A DNA stretch of 64,000 nt from Datisca glomerata (taxonomy: Eukaryota > Streptophyta > Magnoliopsida > Cucurbitales > Datiscaceae): contig QANY01009435.1 of NCBI GenBank assembly GCA_003255025.1, forward strand, positions 1 to 64,000. Reading direction: 5' to 3'. The notes beneath the pieces are model-generated. The model saw only the letters and a list, made by a program, of their open reading frames with translations, was not told the DNA's origin and did no database searches. Each line of letters opens with the position of its first letter. Positions within the stretch are counted from its first letter, which is position 1. The position numbers and the translations under genes are program-made. This document shows positions 1 through 11,339 of this stretch, piece by piece.

Positions 1-97
1 AATTAAAGAAGAAAATCAGAGGGAGGGAGAGTCAATTCAGAGGGAGGACAGAGGGAGATAAGCATAAACAAAGTGAAAATAAATAATAGAATCTTAC

Positions 98-205
98 CGC
101 TTAGAAGATGAAGAACGCAGAGGCAGAGAAGAGAGAGATGGTTGCAACTAAAAGAATGAGAAAATGAGGGCAGTTAACGTCTGGGAGAGAATGGTGGTTT
201 CACTG
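98..205 (-). other. Possible 5' UTR exon and splice donor of a leftward gene
   Basis: Read on the minus strand, this stretch is a CT-rich leader that ends in AAGCG followed by GTAAGATTC, a good plant splice donor at 97-96. It is followed by a T-rich intron-like sequence that runs out of the window. An AT-rich region with TATA-like strings lies at about 230-340. This is the usual layout of a plant promoter, a 5' UTR exon and a 5' UTR intron, but no coding sequence is visible, so a chance match is possible. Confidence 0.3.
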
Positions 206-550
206 GAGATAAAAAATGAGAGAGTGGGGAAATATAGTTAAGAGATAACACGTTGGTGTGAGGGAGATAAATGGGTCGGCTTAGTGTGTATAGACATGTA
301 TGGTGTGAATAAGATAAAGTTTTATAATATAAAATAAAACTCTTTTAAAATTGAAAAATTGAATTTTAAACTAAACCATATATAATAATTTTTTTACCCA
401 AATTACAAATAATCCCTTTTTATTAAATTTTAAAATCACTTTATCTTTTAATTACTTTTACAAAAATACTCATTTACGAAGGGTCGGGATATTACAGTTT
501 GATTTAGGCTTGGATTCTTAAGAAGAGTTGGATGATCTGGACTGGTTTAT

Positions 551-1560
551 TTATAGAATTTGGTTGTCTTGCTCTTTAATTTTTAATGGAGCCATTGGAG
601 GTGGTTTGATTGACTTTAATTGTGGGTGAATTTTTGCAAATTCATCCATGGTGGCGGCAGAGATTTTCAGAGTACCAAATTTGTCCCACCATTTAACATA
701 GTATTGTCTAGTGAGAATTTCCTCTTCGATTGAATACTGCCACTTAAGGATCCATGGGTTTTTATATTTATTTATGAAATAAATTATTGGTAGAAAAGAA
801 TCCTCAATTGTTGAGGGTTTGAATAGTTTTAAGAACAAATTGAAATTATGTTGAAGTTCAATAGGGAATATTTCCAGCACGGGGCCATAGATAGACAACC
901 ACCACCTTAAAACCTATTTTGGGAAATTGACCTTTGAAATTTTTATCAAAGTTCAAAAACCAAGAATGAAAAAATTCATTATTTTGATGCAAGAAAATTG
1001 TTTTCCAAACATCAATATAGTCAAAATAATTGTATTGTTTCTTATTTAAAAGGGGTTTTAACCCTGAATGATGGATTTTCCATCCCTTAAAGTTATTATT
1101 TAGAGAATGTAGAAGAAATGGTAGAGGATTTTTTTTCTGCACTGTTTATTGGTTTGATAATTTTTTATTTTATTTCTAAGAGAATATCTTTATAGAAACT
1201 GAGATTTTTTTGTCCTTGTGACCAGGGATAAAATGGTAATCAGGAAGGAAATGAGATTTTGCTATTTCAATCGGGTTTTTTAAGTGAGCATACGAGGGGT
1301 CAACATAAATATGGAGATGACCTCTTGTAATAATAATTGGTTGGTTGATGACCAATTGTGGGTCAAAATGTTTGGAAAATTCAAATGGGTTAATTTGATT
1401 GACCAATGCTATTTTGTATTTGGGCCTGATGGACCCGCGTATTGTCATCTGGGTATTTCTTGGAGCAGAAGGCTCCTCTTTGATTTGGGCCCTAAGGGCC
1501 AACTATGGAGTCGAGAAATCTCCTTTGACTATTTTCTTTGAGGCCTGGGGCCTAGACCCC
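551..1560 (-). pseudogene. Frame downstream of RNase H in the pararetrovirus copy
   Basis: Three overlapping minus-strand frames (1502-1176, 1142-858, 898-551) look like one protein split by frameshifts. Recognisable strings are FEFSKHFDPQLVINQPIII, HFIPGHKD and KWWDKFG. Similar C-terminal segments follow RNase H in plant endogenous pararetroviral polyproteins. Their function is not something I can assign. The frames line up end to end in the element's direction, which supports a common origin with the upstream polyprotein. Confidence 0.5.
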
Positions 1561-1599
1561 ATCTTGTTGTCCTTGCAAAAATTCACGAGTCAAAAAATT

Positions 1600-3980
1600 A
1601 GGAACTAAATTATTAATGCCTTTAATAAGCTCAATTTCAAAATAAAAAATACTAAGAATAGATTGTCATCGAGCAAAAATCTGTTTGGAAGCTATATTTT
1701 TAACATCATTTTCTAAAATATATTTTGCAGATTTACAATCAATTTTTAAAGGAACTTTTGATTTAATAAGTCATCCTAAAATTTTTGTATGCACAGAACA
1801 ACTACTAAGATTTCATTTTTAATTGTACTATAATTGACTGAGATTGGGTCTAAGTTTCATATGTGAACCTAACATTTTGTTCAGGTGATTCTGGAGAGAC
1901 TTTTTGTAATATGATACCTCCATATCCAAGCTCAGAGACATCAATTTGGATAATTTTGAAAGAATTATTAGTAGGGATGCCAGGACAAGGAAATGTCTTA
2001 ACATGTGCCTTAATTTTTTTGATTAAATTAGTATGAACAGTTGTCCATGGAGATGAATTCTTTTTAAGCCTGTCAAAGAGAGACTTGCAGTCAATTCTTA
2101 ATTTATTATAAAAGTCAGATATGTAATTTAAAGATCCTAGAAATCTTTGCAACTGTGTTTTGTCTAGGATTTCATTGGGGGATTTATCAGCGAATTGTAT
2201 TACCCTATCAATTGACGTAAGTATAGAATGGTGTATTTCAAATGCTAGGAATCTAATCTTAGATTGAAATAACCTAATTTTACTTGCAGAGATAACTAAA
2301 CCATTTTATTTTATTATCCTAGCGAATCATTCAAGATGTCTCCAATGTTGTTCTATTGATTTAGAAAAAATGAGCACATCACCAATGTAAACAATTAAGA
2401 AATCAGTAAATTGATTAAAAATTTCATACATTATATTTTAAAATTCACTGGGAGCATTTTTAAGACCAAAGGACATTACATTCCATTCGTAATGGCCAAA
2501 TGGAGTTATAAATGTAGTTTTATACTTATTATTTTCATTTACCTGGATTTGCCAAAATTCAGATATCATGTCAAATTTAGAGAATACCACTTCTCCAAGT
2601 CTATTTATCAAATCCATTTTGTTTGGTATTGAATATTTTATTCATTCTAAAATATTATTAAGAGGCTTATAATTGATCACTAAAGGAGGAACTCCTCGTT
2701 CAATTTCACTAGTCTTTTAGACAAAAAAGGCCGAGCAGTATCAAGGAGACTTACTCCTTCTAATAATATTTTTATTAAGAAGTTCTGTAATTCATTTTTT
2801 ACAGAACTCAAGTATTTCAGAATTTATCTAAATTGGTCTTGCCTTTATTGGGATATTCTTCTCATCAAATCCCTTAATATAAGGTAGACTGACAGTATGA
2901 TGTTTCCTATACCAGAAAGCATTAGGAATATTAGAACATAATTCTTTATAGATTTTTTGTTCAAATAGTTTAAATTTATTTTGAAGAGCATGACTTTGAA
3001 GTTGTTCTTCAATTCTCTTAAATTTTAATTCATCATGTAAAAAACACAATCAATTTTCTTTATAAGAGATTAATTTTATGGAATTGGAAATTGACTTTTC
3101 TTTTAAGGTTTCTAACCTTCCATTGTGGGATAAGAAAGAAGTTTGAATTTTATAGGTTTATTTATGAATTGAGTAATTATTCCATCATACTCCATTGAAA
3201 ATGGATATAACATAACAATAAATGATAAACCTAAAATAATTTTATCAGTCATATTTTTTACTAAGACAATTAATATTTTAAAACATACATTGTCTTAGCA
3301 AATATGGATTGTGAGTATTTCATAATTGATATGCATACGAGTACTATTGGCAGAGGACAAAGATTCTTTTGTCTTCTTGAAATATTTGGTTGGAACTTGT
3401 CATTCCTGCATACAATTTAGATCTGCTCTTGAATCAACAAGAGCCATTGTCATGAAATCAAAATCTTGAATAATTATTCTGATCATTATGTGTCACTTTT
3501 TGATTTTGATGTGATTAAGTATATGAATAAAGTTATCATCGTCTCATTTGTTAATAATAGGTTCTTCAACCTTATTATCATAAATTAATAATTTACTAGG
3601 TTTACTAGTTGCTTGTTTATTAATCAAATTCTCTATTTTAAAAGGTTTAATTTTTCTTTTATTTTCGTATTTGAATTTTTTAATTCTTTTATTTGAATTT
3701 TAATATTTTTAATTTCTTTTTGAAGTTTCTGTAAGGTTACTTCTTTTTCATTTTCTTTAACCTTATTGAATTTTTCAAGGGTTTGCGAAAGACTTGCAGT
3801 ATTGTTATTATGAGATTTAGTATTTTCTTTCTTTAGAATTACTTTCCTAAGTCTCTCCAGATATTCTTGTTTTAACTCCGGATTCTCAATTTTAATAATT
3901 AAGTCTAACAAGAAATTTTCTTGTTCCTCATTTTTGCTTAAGACATTGATTTTTTGGCAACAACTATCCGTACACCCCAT
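1600..3980 (-). pseudogene. Pararetroviral protease / reverse transcriptase / RNase H region, broken
   Basis: The segment opens with a 115-codon frame (3980-3633) starting MGCTDSCC and rich in Lys/Glu. It is a coiled-coil-like linker typical of these polyproteins. Then comes an aspartic protease site at 3435-3424, where the active-site triplet reads Asp-Ser-Arg instead of the usual Asp-Ser/Thr-Gly. The reverse transcriptase catalytic box at 2389-2378 reads Tyr-Ile-Gly-Asp, so one of the two metal-binding aspartates is lost. A thumb/connection region follows at 2152-1850 (RFLGSLNYISDFY), then RNase H-like sequence to about 1600. Stops and frameshifts separate all of these blocks, so no functional product is expected. 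Confidence 0.72.
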
Positions 3981-4640
3981 AATGATGTTAGGAGAATTAC
4001 AGAACTTGAAGTGTTATATTCAGAGGATTCAGGTGATTCAAATTCTCCTAAATCTTCACTATCACTCTCATAATAATTCTATTATTTCTATGATTCTATA
4101 CAATTCTTGTTTATCTTCTTCAGAGATTTTTAATTGGTTAATTTTATTTTTAACTTGGCAGGTATTTGAAAAATGACCACTCTGACCACATTTAAAACAT
4201 TTAAGTTTACTTTTATCAGTAAATTTTCTCTTAAATTTCTTGCTGGAATTATTATTTTTAGAGAATCGTTTGTTAATATTTTTATTTTTTGAGAAGTATT
4301 GATCAAAATTTTTATTTCTATTTTTGTGGTAAATTCTCCTATAGGGCTTGTGAAACCTTCTAGGACTTAAGTGAGATTTGTTCCTATTTTTCTAAGAAGG
4401 GGCAATAGATGGTAAACCATATTACTCACAGAAATTGTCTAATTCGTATTTGGCATTTTTTACTTTCTTTTTTAATTTGTTTATTGATTTTCATATCAAT
4501 ACACATTTTCAAACCTTCCTTTTGAATTGTAGTAATTATTGTTCCATAGGTAAGACTATCATAGTCTATGTTTCCTAGGTCATTGCTAAGGACTGTTTTT
4601 ATTTTGTGTGCGAATAAATTGGGTAATTCATGAATTAATT
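3981..4640 (-). pseudogene. Pararetroviral coat-protein-like region with CCHC zinc knuckle
   Basis: A clean CX2CX4HX4C zinc knuckle (CFKCGQSGHFSNTC) is read at 4199-4158. A long basic stretch lies upstream (to about 4420), and an acidic Ser/Glu/Asp-rich tail lies downstream (4070-4010), reached only after a frame change near 4075. In pararetroviruses the coat protein is basic, carries this knuckle for packaging nucleic acid, and has acidic flanks. The start of the protein is not identifiable, and stops interrupt it near 4630 and 4425. Confidence 0.65.
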
Positions 4641-5170
4641 AAAAAGTAAGATGAATAGATGAAATTTACTAAGAAAGGAAAATTATAAAAACATACAAAA
4701 GACTGCGGTTGTATGAGCAACGACATCTCCAACGCAAGGGTTGACAACATCATCCTCAACAGGGAGATTAACAAACGGCCTATCAAATAGCAGCTTGAAA
4801 AGCTGAGTCACATGTTCCCAAAAAATACTTGTAAACGAAAATGCTTAAAACAAGTCCTCTCGATACCAAGCTGAAACTACTCACAAAGCAGGAAACACTC
4901 ATGATGAAATCTGAACGATAAGCAGGCTTACAAACAGGGTCATGGTACTTTATTTGAACCTAAGCCCTCCTCTTAAAAGAAAACTGGTAGTTCATAATTC
5001 ACTCTCAAAGTGAAGAAGGGCGGTGGTGGTGGTCGGCGGCTGTGGCTGGCTGGCGGTAGAAGAGTCCTATCATTGGTGGCAACTATTATCACATTTGGGA
5101 AAGTTTCACAGAAACTCTTATACCAACCAACTCTATCACTATACAGTTTGATAATAACCATGTCTCTATC
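4641..5170. other. Junction spacer between pararetrovirus and copia copy A
   Basis: No gene is supported. On the minus strand at about 4875-4860 the sequence TTGGTATCGAGAG resembles the initiator-Met tRNA primer site used by pararetroviruses (about 7 bases of TGGTATC match). This would suit a primer site upstream of the coat region, but it could be chance. A GC-rich GGT/GGC run lies at 5014-5060. It resembles the GC-rich leader patch in copia remnant C (33850-34000), so this may already be copia leader. Confidence 0.35.
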
Positions 5171-6567
5171 TATTATCATTTTAAATTTTAAAATTAATGT
5201 AATTTTAGAATTAAGTTTTTAATTTTTAATTTTATGAAAATTAGAAATAATAGGTTGATAGGGTTTGACCCAAGTTTGAACAAATCGAATAAATTTTAAA
5301 GGGATAACTATAGAAATTAATTTTAATTAAGAAAAATAGTTTTTTTTAATTAAACAGATTTTTGTTCAAAGCTTGAAGATTATGAAGATGGATATCAGGA
5401 AGAGAATGCAATATTTAGAAAATATGTATTCTTGACATCCGCTTTGTAATTTTGTTTCTTTATTTCAAGAGTTGTAATTTAAAAATTCCAATAGTCACAC
5501 GGTCCATTATTATGTTATTTAATTATTGAATAATTGTTTTAATTGTTATGTTTGATAAGATGTCCATTCATTAGTGGATCACATGCCATATATAAAAATA
5601 CGACACAGTTTTATTTAATCATGCATCTCAACAGTATAAACATGATTTATTATGACTGTCCTAATATGTTTATATGCATTATTTTATAAAATCAATTGCA
5701 CATAAACTGGTAGATTTTAATTAGTTAAAACTTGATAATTACACCACACTAAGGGTTATAGTAACCTTTAGGATAACCGACTTTAGTAAAAAAGTTTCAT
5801 TAAAATTTGATGAATATAATTAATTAGTTAATCTAAGTTCACCTAATTATAACGTAAGTGCTTTAGAAAGTTAAATGAACTTAGACCAATAAAATTGACA
5901 TAACTGATTATTAAATATTCATAGGATTATTATTTTAACTAGTAATTAATTTAAAATTAATTAATTAGTTAAAATAGAAACACATACTCCTAAAATGGTG
6001 AATGGAAGAAGATTGACATGTCAATGTAACCTAGAGTCTCAATTATTAGTATAACACTGTGAGGTATAGTAAGGGACTCGAGATGGCTTTGTTTTCATCC
6101 CCCTAAGGAAGGTTTTGAGCTGTACGAATACCAACGTTGGACTTATTAAGAAGATAGGAGGAAGTGCTGTAGTTTAGTTTTGACCGACCCTAAGGCGACA
6201 TATTCTGAATCAAGTCATGGAATCTGATATAATGAGTTACACTCACAAAGTCACAATTAAGCTTTCACGTTGATAGTTGTGACTTGACCAAACAAATGAT
6301 ACTTTACTGTTAAAAGAGAAAATATGAGATTTTTTAAGTTTAAATTAATAAGGATGAGAATGTCTCATAGGCAGTCTGAGGTTAATCTTATGGACCCTAA
6401 GGCAACACATTAATCGTTGGGTTATTTTATTGTGATTAGTAAATGTTAAATTTTATGTGTTTATTATGTGCATTCTTGCATTACGTTTACTTTTTGAGTT
6501 CTAGATATTTATCAATTATATTGAATCTTGTATGTTTTAAATTTCAGTTATCATTATTATATCTACT

Positions 6568-7470
6568 ATGGGCAACCCTGTTACTGCTTTACTCGTTCTT
6601 GAGAAATTGAATGATGATAAATTTGTACGTTGAAAATCAAATATGAACTTAATGCTAATTTGTGAGAACCATAAGTTCGTTCTTACTGAGGAATATCATA
6701 AGGAGCCCACTGCCAATGCCCCTAAGAATGTTAGGGACATATTTGATTCTTGGATCATATCAAACAACAAGGCCAAGTGGTACATGCTTGTGAGTATGAA
6801 TGATGTTCTAAGAACCAAGCATGAAAGCATGGAGAATTCCTATGAGATTTGGAATCTCTACAGGCTATGTTTGGGCCGCAGTCTGATCAAAGTCATCATA
6901 AGCCGCTATGAGCTATATGACAATGACAACTAAGACAAGAAAATGTGCTTCTGTGCGAGAACATGTTTTGAACATGATCAATATAATGTACAAGGCATAA
7001 GTACATGGGGTGACCATTGATAAACAAACTCAAGTTAACATTATACTTGATTCGCTCACACCAGATTTTTCTATGTTCACGACCATGTTATGAACAAGTT
7101 ACAATTCAACATGACCCAATTTTTGAATGAACTGCAGACTTTTGAGTCACTCAACCTTAGAATGACCAAAGATGGAGAGGCAAATGTTGTTGAGAAAAAA
7201 CCTTCTTCCACAGTTAATAGTAACAAAAGGAAGAAGATACGTGGAAAGGACAAAGGTAAGAACAAGAAAGTGAAGAAAACCAAAACATCGCCAGAAGTCA
7301 TGAAGAACAAGAATGACAACAAGCCCAATGGGGAAAATGTTTCCACTGTGAGGTTGAAGGTCATCGGAAAAGAAACTGTAACAATTATCTCTCTGAGTTG
7401 AAAAAGAAAGGTAAATATGATTTACTTGTTCTCGAATCTTGTTTAGTGGAATATGATTTATAATCATGGA
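6568..7470 (+). pseudogene. Copia A gag remnant with CCHC knuckle
   Basis: The initiator at 6568 begins MGNPVTALLVLEKLN, matching the gag start of copy B. An in-frame stop follows at once (Cys-Arg-stop region near 6633). Readable pieces are 6643-6933 (LICENHKFVLTEEY, SWIISNNKAKWYML) and 7090-7401 (basic KRKKIRGKDKGKNKK tract). The zinc knuckle CFHCEVEGHRKRNC is complete at 7338-7379 but lies in a different frame from the preceding basic tract. Gag forms the virus-like particle and the knuckle binds RNA. This copy cannot do so intact. Confidence 0.75.
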
Positions 7471-8525
7471 TACTTGATTCATGAGCCACTAATCATATAT
7501 GTTCTTTTTTGCAGATGCTTGATTCGTCAAGGGAGCTGGCTGATGGTGAGGTCGTTTTGAGAGTTGGCAATGATGCGCTCATGCTAACTAAACCAAATAC
7601 TTTTTGGATATAATTATTTGGTTTTTAATGATGTTTATTATATTTCTCGATTTTTGAGAAATTCGATTTCTCTTCCATTTTTGCAAGAATAATTATTCGA
7701 AGTTTCTTTTATTAATAAAGAGTTTATTATTTCAAATAATGGATTCGATATTTGTTATGCAAAAGTTATAAACGGATTATATATGCTTAAACTGATTGAA
7801 CGCGCATTAAATAATTCTGAATTATTTAAAATAACAAAACCTAAAAGTAATAAACGACATAGAGTTTCTCGTGATGATGATAACACATATCTTTGGCATT
7901 TTATAGTTGGGACATATTAATCTCAATAGGTTAAACAGGTTAACAAAGCATAGTACTTTGAGAGAACTAAAAGTTGAAACTTTTTTTGTTTGTGAATCCT
8001 ATCTGGAGGGTAAATTGACCAAGAGACCGTTCACAGGAAAGGGCCAAAGAACCAAGGAACCACTTGAACTAGTACATAGTGATATCTATGGACCAATCAA
8101 TGTACAAGCTAGACGTCGGTATGGGTATTTCATCATATTTATTGATGATGACACAAGATATGGTTATACTTATATAATGCAAAAAAAGTCTGAAACTTTT
8201 GAAAAGTTTAAAGGACTTCAAAGATGAAGCTGAAAAGTAATTAGGTAAATCATTGAAACCTCTTCGATTTGATCGAGATGATGAATACTTGGATTAAGAA
8301 TTATTTGTTGGAGTGTGGAATCCTATCACAGCTCACAGTACCTGGAACACCTCAACAAAATGGTGTTACGGAGAGGAGAAACCGAACCTTATTGGATATG
8401 GTTAGGTCAATGTTAAGCTACTCATCACCGTTACTTACATTTTAGGGATATGCACTACACACAACAACTTACATTTTGAATGTAGTGCCCTCTAAGTTTG
8501 TAAACAAGACGCCTTTAGAGTTATA
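7461..8525 (+). pseudogene. Copia A protease and integrase remnant
   Basis: The protease site reads Ser-Trp-Ile-Leu-Asp-Ser followed by a TGA stop at 7482-7484, exactly where the active-site glycine should be. The integrase zinc domain (GHINLNRLNRLTKH... VCESYLEGK) starts near 7900, with the second zinc cysteine changed to Tyr. The catalytic core shows HSDIYGP (first Asp), FIDDDTRYGY (second Asp region) and, after a frame change, QNGVTERRNRTLLDM near 8356-8400, with the catalytic Glu still present. The readable ORF is 7907-8227. Confidence 0.75.
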
Positions 8526-9595
8526 GAATGACTCTAAACATAGTTTGCGTCATTTTCGTATATAAAAGTGTTCAGCTCACGTTCTTAGACCCAAGACCGA
8601 AAAGTTAGACTCAATGTCTAAGGTATACATATTCGTAAGCTATGCTCCAGAGACTAGATGTGTTTACTTTTATAATCACAAAGATCAAAAGGTGTTTGTA
8701 TTGACAAGTGCAACCTTCCTTGAGCATGACTATATGCTAAACTACAAACCTCGTAGCAAAGTAGTTCTTGAGGAATTAGTGGCTAATGAGTTCAAACCAC
8801 ATTCAATTTCTTCTGATAAACGACAAACCAAAGAAACCACAGTTCCTGCAAAGGAAACTCCAGTGCAACGTTATAGTGGGAGGATTGTGAGGCAATCAGT
8901 TTGCTACGAACTAGAAGTATATGTCCTGGTGACAGACACTGATAAATGTGATCCATTATCTTATGAAGAAGCAATGGATGATCTTGAAAAGGAAAAATGG
9001 CAAGATGCCATGAACCAAGAAATGAAATCTGTATATTCCAATTCCGTCTGGGAACTTGTAAATCCACCTAAAGATGTTAAGCCCATTGGATGTAAATGGA
9101 TCTTCAAGAATAAAAAATGTGCAGATGGGAAGGTAGATATTTTCAAGGCACGGTTAGTAGCCAAGAACTATACACAAAGGGATGGAGTCGATTATGAAGT
9201 GACATTCTCCCCTAGGACCATGCTAAAATCCATTCGCATCCTTTTATCTATAACCGCTAGTTTTGACTATGATATATGGCAAATGGATGTCAATATAGCT
9301 TTTTTGAATGACTCTCTTGAAGAAAGCATCTATATGATGCAACTTGAATGGATCATACAAAATAGGCAAGATTAGAAAGTATGAAAGTTTCTTAAATTAA
9401 TTTATGGATTAAAGCAAGCATCTAGATCTTGGAATCTTATCTTTGATGAGATAATAAAGTCTTATGGCTTTGAGCAAAATGTTGACGAAGCCTGTATTTA
9501 TAAATATATCAAAGATAAGATTATGGTTTTCTTAGTTCTTTATGTTGATGATATTCTACTAATTGAGAATGATATTCTACTCATTGGAATCCTAG
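8526..9595 (+). pseudogene. Copia A reverse transcriptase remnant
   Basis: An open frame of 253 codons (8614-9375) covers the linker and the first half of the RT domain: GCKWIFKNKKCADGKV, FKARLVAKNYTQRDGVDYE and WQMDVNIAFLN. A stop at 9373 is followed by further matching sequence (LIYGLKQASRSWN) up to the catalytic YVDD box at 9541-9552, which is intact. Immediately after, a 21-bp segment is tandemly repeated (9550-9570 and 9571-9590), and pol then ends in the LTR junction. Confidence 0.8.
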
Positions 9596-11105
9596 CATTA
9601 CTAACGGATCGTATATTGATTTCCTTAAGTGTTAATTCTTGAACTGAATGGTTATTGAGCTCAAATTTATAATAAGATTATAAATGAGTCATTCACTAGT
9701 GGATGAATGGTACTTAAGGATCAAGAAGTAATAAGATGAGTAAAATGGTAATTTTGACCAATTCTAATTTACGAACCAATAATTGGATGACAGAACTACA
9801 TGAATTGAATATATCAGTAGACTACACGAGGATACTCTGTAAATATAATCTATAATATCTAAGAGTGCAATTTCATATTTATAGTGGAGTAATAATAGAA
9901 TTAATAAATAAGATTATTTAACTAAAAGCTTTAATTAATAATCTGCTTTATTGGAGCTTAAGATTATAGGTTCATGGTGCCCAAGTCACCTCTATACTAC
10001 GCAATTTAGAGTGTGAATATTTCAGAACATGAAAAATAACTAACTTGCAAAGAAATTTTTATTCTGGGGTAAGTACATAATTTGAGATAATTATGTGTGA
10101 TTACTTAATTAAGAATTAATTAATTGAATTATTTACATATATAAATGTGATTTCGGAATTAATATACATAAACAATTATCGATAAGTGATACAGAATATC
10201 TAATTTGTGAAATTAGATGATTAAATTATTATTAGACAATATTTTGGATTAACTAAATCTGTTATTTGTGAATAACAGATAATTTAATTGATAAGGATAA
10301 TCAGATATGTTAATTTTGAATTAACAAACATCTAGATATTTATCTGATTAAAATAATATTTAATTTACAGTTATTATCATATGTCAATCACTTATTGGGT
10401 ATCAGAGATTGACATGAACTACTGTAGTGTCACGTGACACTACAATAGTAGGGGTGCAACACTGTAGTTGTGTGCCATTATACAGTGAGTCCCACTGTGT
10501 TGGGCAATTTGAAATAAAATATTATTTTTAATTTTTAGAATACGATACAGATTTTATTCTAATGACATAAATTGATCAAATCATCAATAAATCAATCTAT
10601 CAATCAATCAGAGAATTAGTTCATCAATCAAGAGTTGAGAGAACAAAATTTTCAAAAAATGATTTTTTTCTACGATTACGAGTTAATCAAAATCTCTAAA
10701 GAGAATTATCATCACGTTCTTTTAGAGAATCGTCTACAAAGTTCTCAGTAAAATCTCTAGATCTCATGTGTTGAGTACATCTAGAGACAGAAATGTGTCT
10801 TCCTTATATTCTACGTGCCCACACACATCCTAGTGCGTTGAATATTGATTTAGAAGATCTTGAAGTGAATCTCGGAGTCTGCTGATCGTTGGAACGATTT
10901 CGTGAGAACGGAGAATCAATCGGTTTCGCAAGGACGCTTGATTTAGACTACAAGTGATTCCTAACCTTATGTGTTGTTAATTTAATATATATAAATATAT
11001 AATGGATACTGACTGATTGAAAAAGAGTTTTCAATAATCTCTTTTGTTATCGTAGCATTGCGCGATTTTATTTTACTAAAAGATTCTATTTTTATTAAAA
11101 GTTTA
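9596..11105 (+). repeat. Partial right LTR of copia A
   Basis: From about 9596 the sequence matches the 5' LTR of element B from about 35560 and the 3' LTR from about 42205. It shares the strings CCTTAAGTGTTAATTC, GAGCTCAAATTTATAATAAG and GATCGTTGGAACGATTTC. The first ~540 bp of the LTR are missing. Similarity to the B 3' LTR ends near 11105. The following GC-rich stretch to about 11162, ending CCAACA, could be the true LTR end missing from B. Confidence 0.75.
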
Positions 11106-11339
11106 TTTTTTAAATGACCACGCGCCACACGTTTCCGCCGCGCAAGTGCCGTGACGACCAACACATCTCACTTGCATTATAAGTCAAGAATTTTAGTGCA
11201 TAGACATGTCATATACTAGTTGTTTCATTTATTTTAAGTCATCAAGAACATTCATTTGAAATTTATGGACACTACAATATTTATACCCGGCATTGATCTA
11301 GCTTTTGTTATCATATGAAACTTGCATAAGTCAACTTCA

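Larger units (their letters stand above)
551..4640 (-). mobile_element. Endogenous caulimovirid-like pararetrovirus copy, decayed
   Basis: Read leftward, the order is coat-protein-like region, CCHC zinc knuckle, acidic tail, aspartic protease, reverse transcriptase, RNase H, then a further reading frame. This is the order seen in endogenous Caulimoviridae polyproteins. The reading frame is broken by several stops and frameshifts, and key residues are changed in the protease and polymerase sites, so it is an inactive fossil. No LTRs are seen at its edges, in agreement with a pararetrovirus rather than a Ty3/gypsy element. Family membership rests on motif order and phrase-level resemblance. A diverged gypsy-like element is the main alternative. 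Confidence 0.72.
5171..11105 (+). mobile_element. Ty1/copia retrotransposon copy A, 5' LTR absent, pol end deleted
   Basis: It is the same family as element B: the leader from about 5171 aligns with 36470 onward, gag with 37834 onward, and pol with 38750-40830. The left LTR is missing. The element has gag, protease, integrase and reverse transcriptase remnants, then jumps directly from the polymerase active site (9552) into the middle of an LTR (about 9596). RNase H, the polypurine tract and the start of the right LTR are therefore deleted. Stops occur throughout, so it is not autonomous. Confidence 0.8.

Noticed and set aside
4855..4880. TGGTATC-like primer site as proof of an LTR element on the minus strand
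   Set aside because: Only about seven bases match and no LTR is adjacent. Kept only as a weak note on the pararetrovirus.
5010..5222. Gly/Arg-rich small ORF
   Set aside because: It comes from a short GGT/GGC run at the pararetrovirus-copia junction. A similar GC-rich patch occurs in the untranslated leader of copia C.
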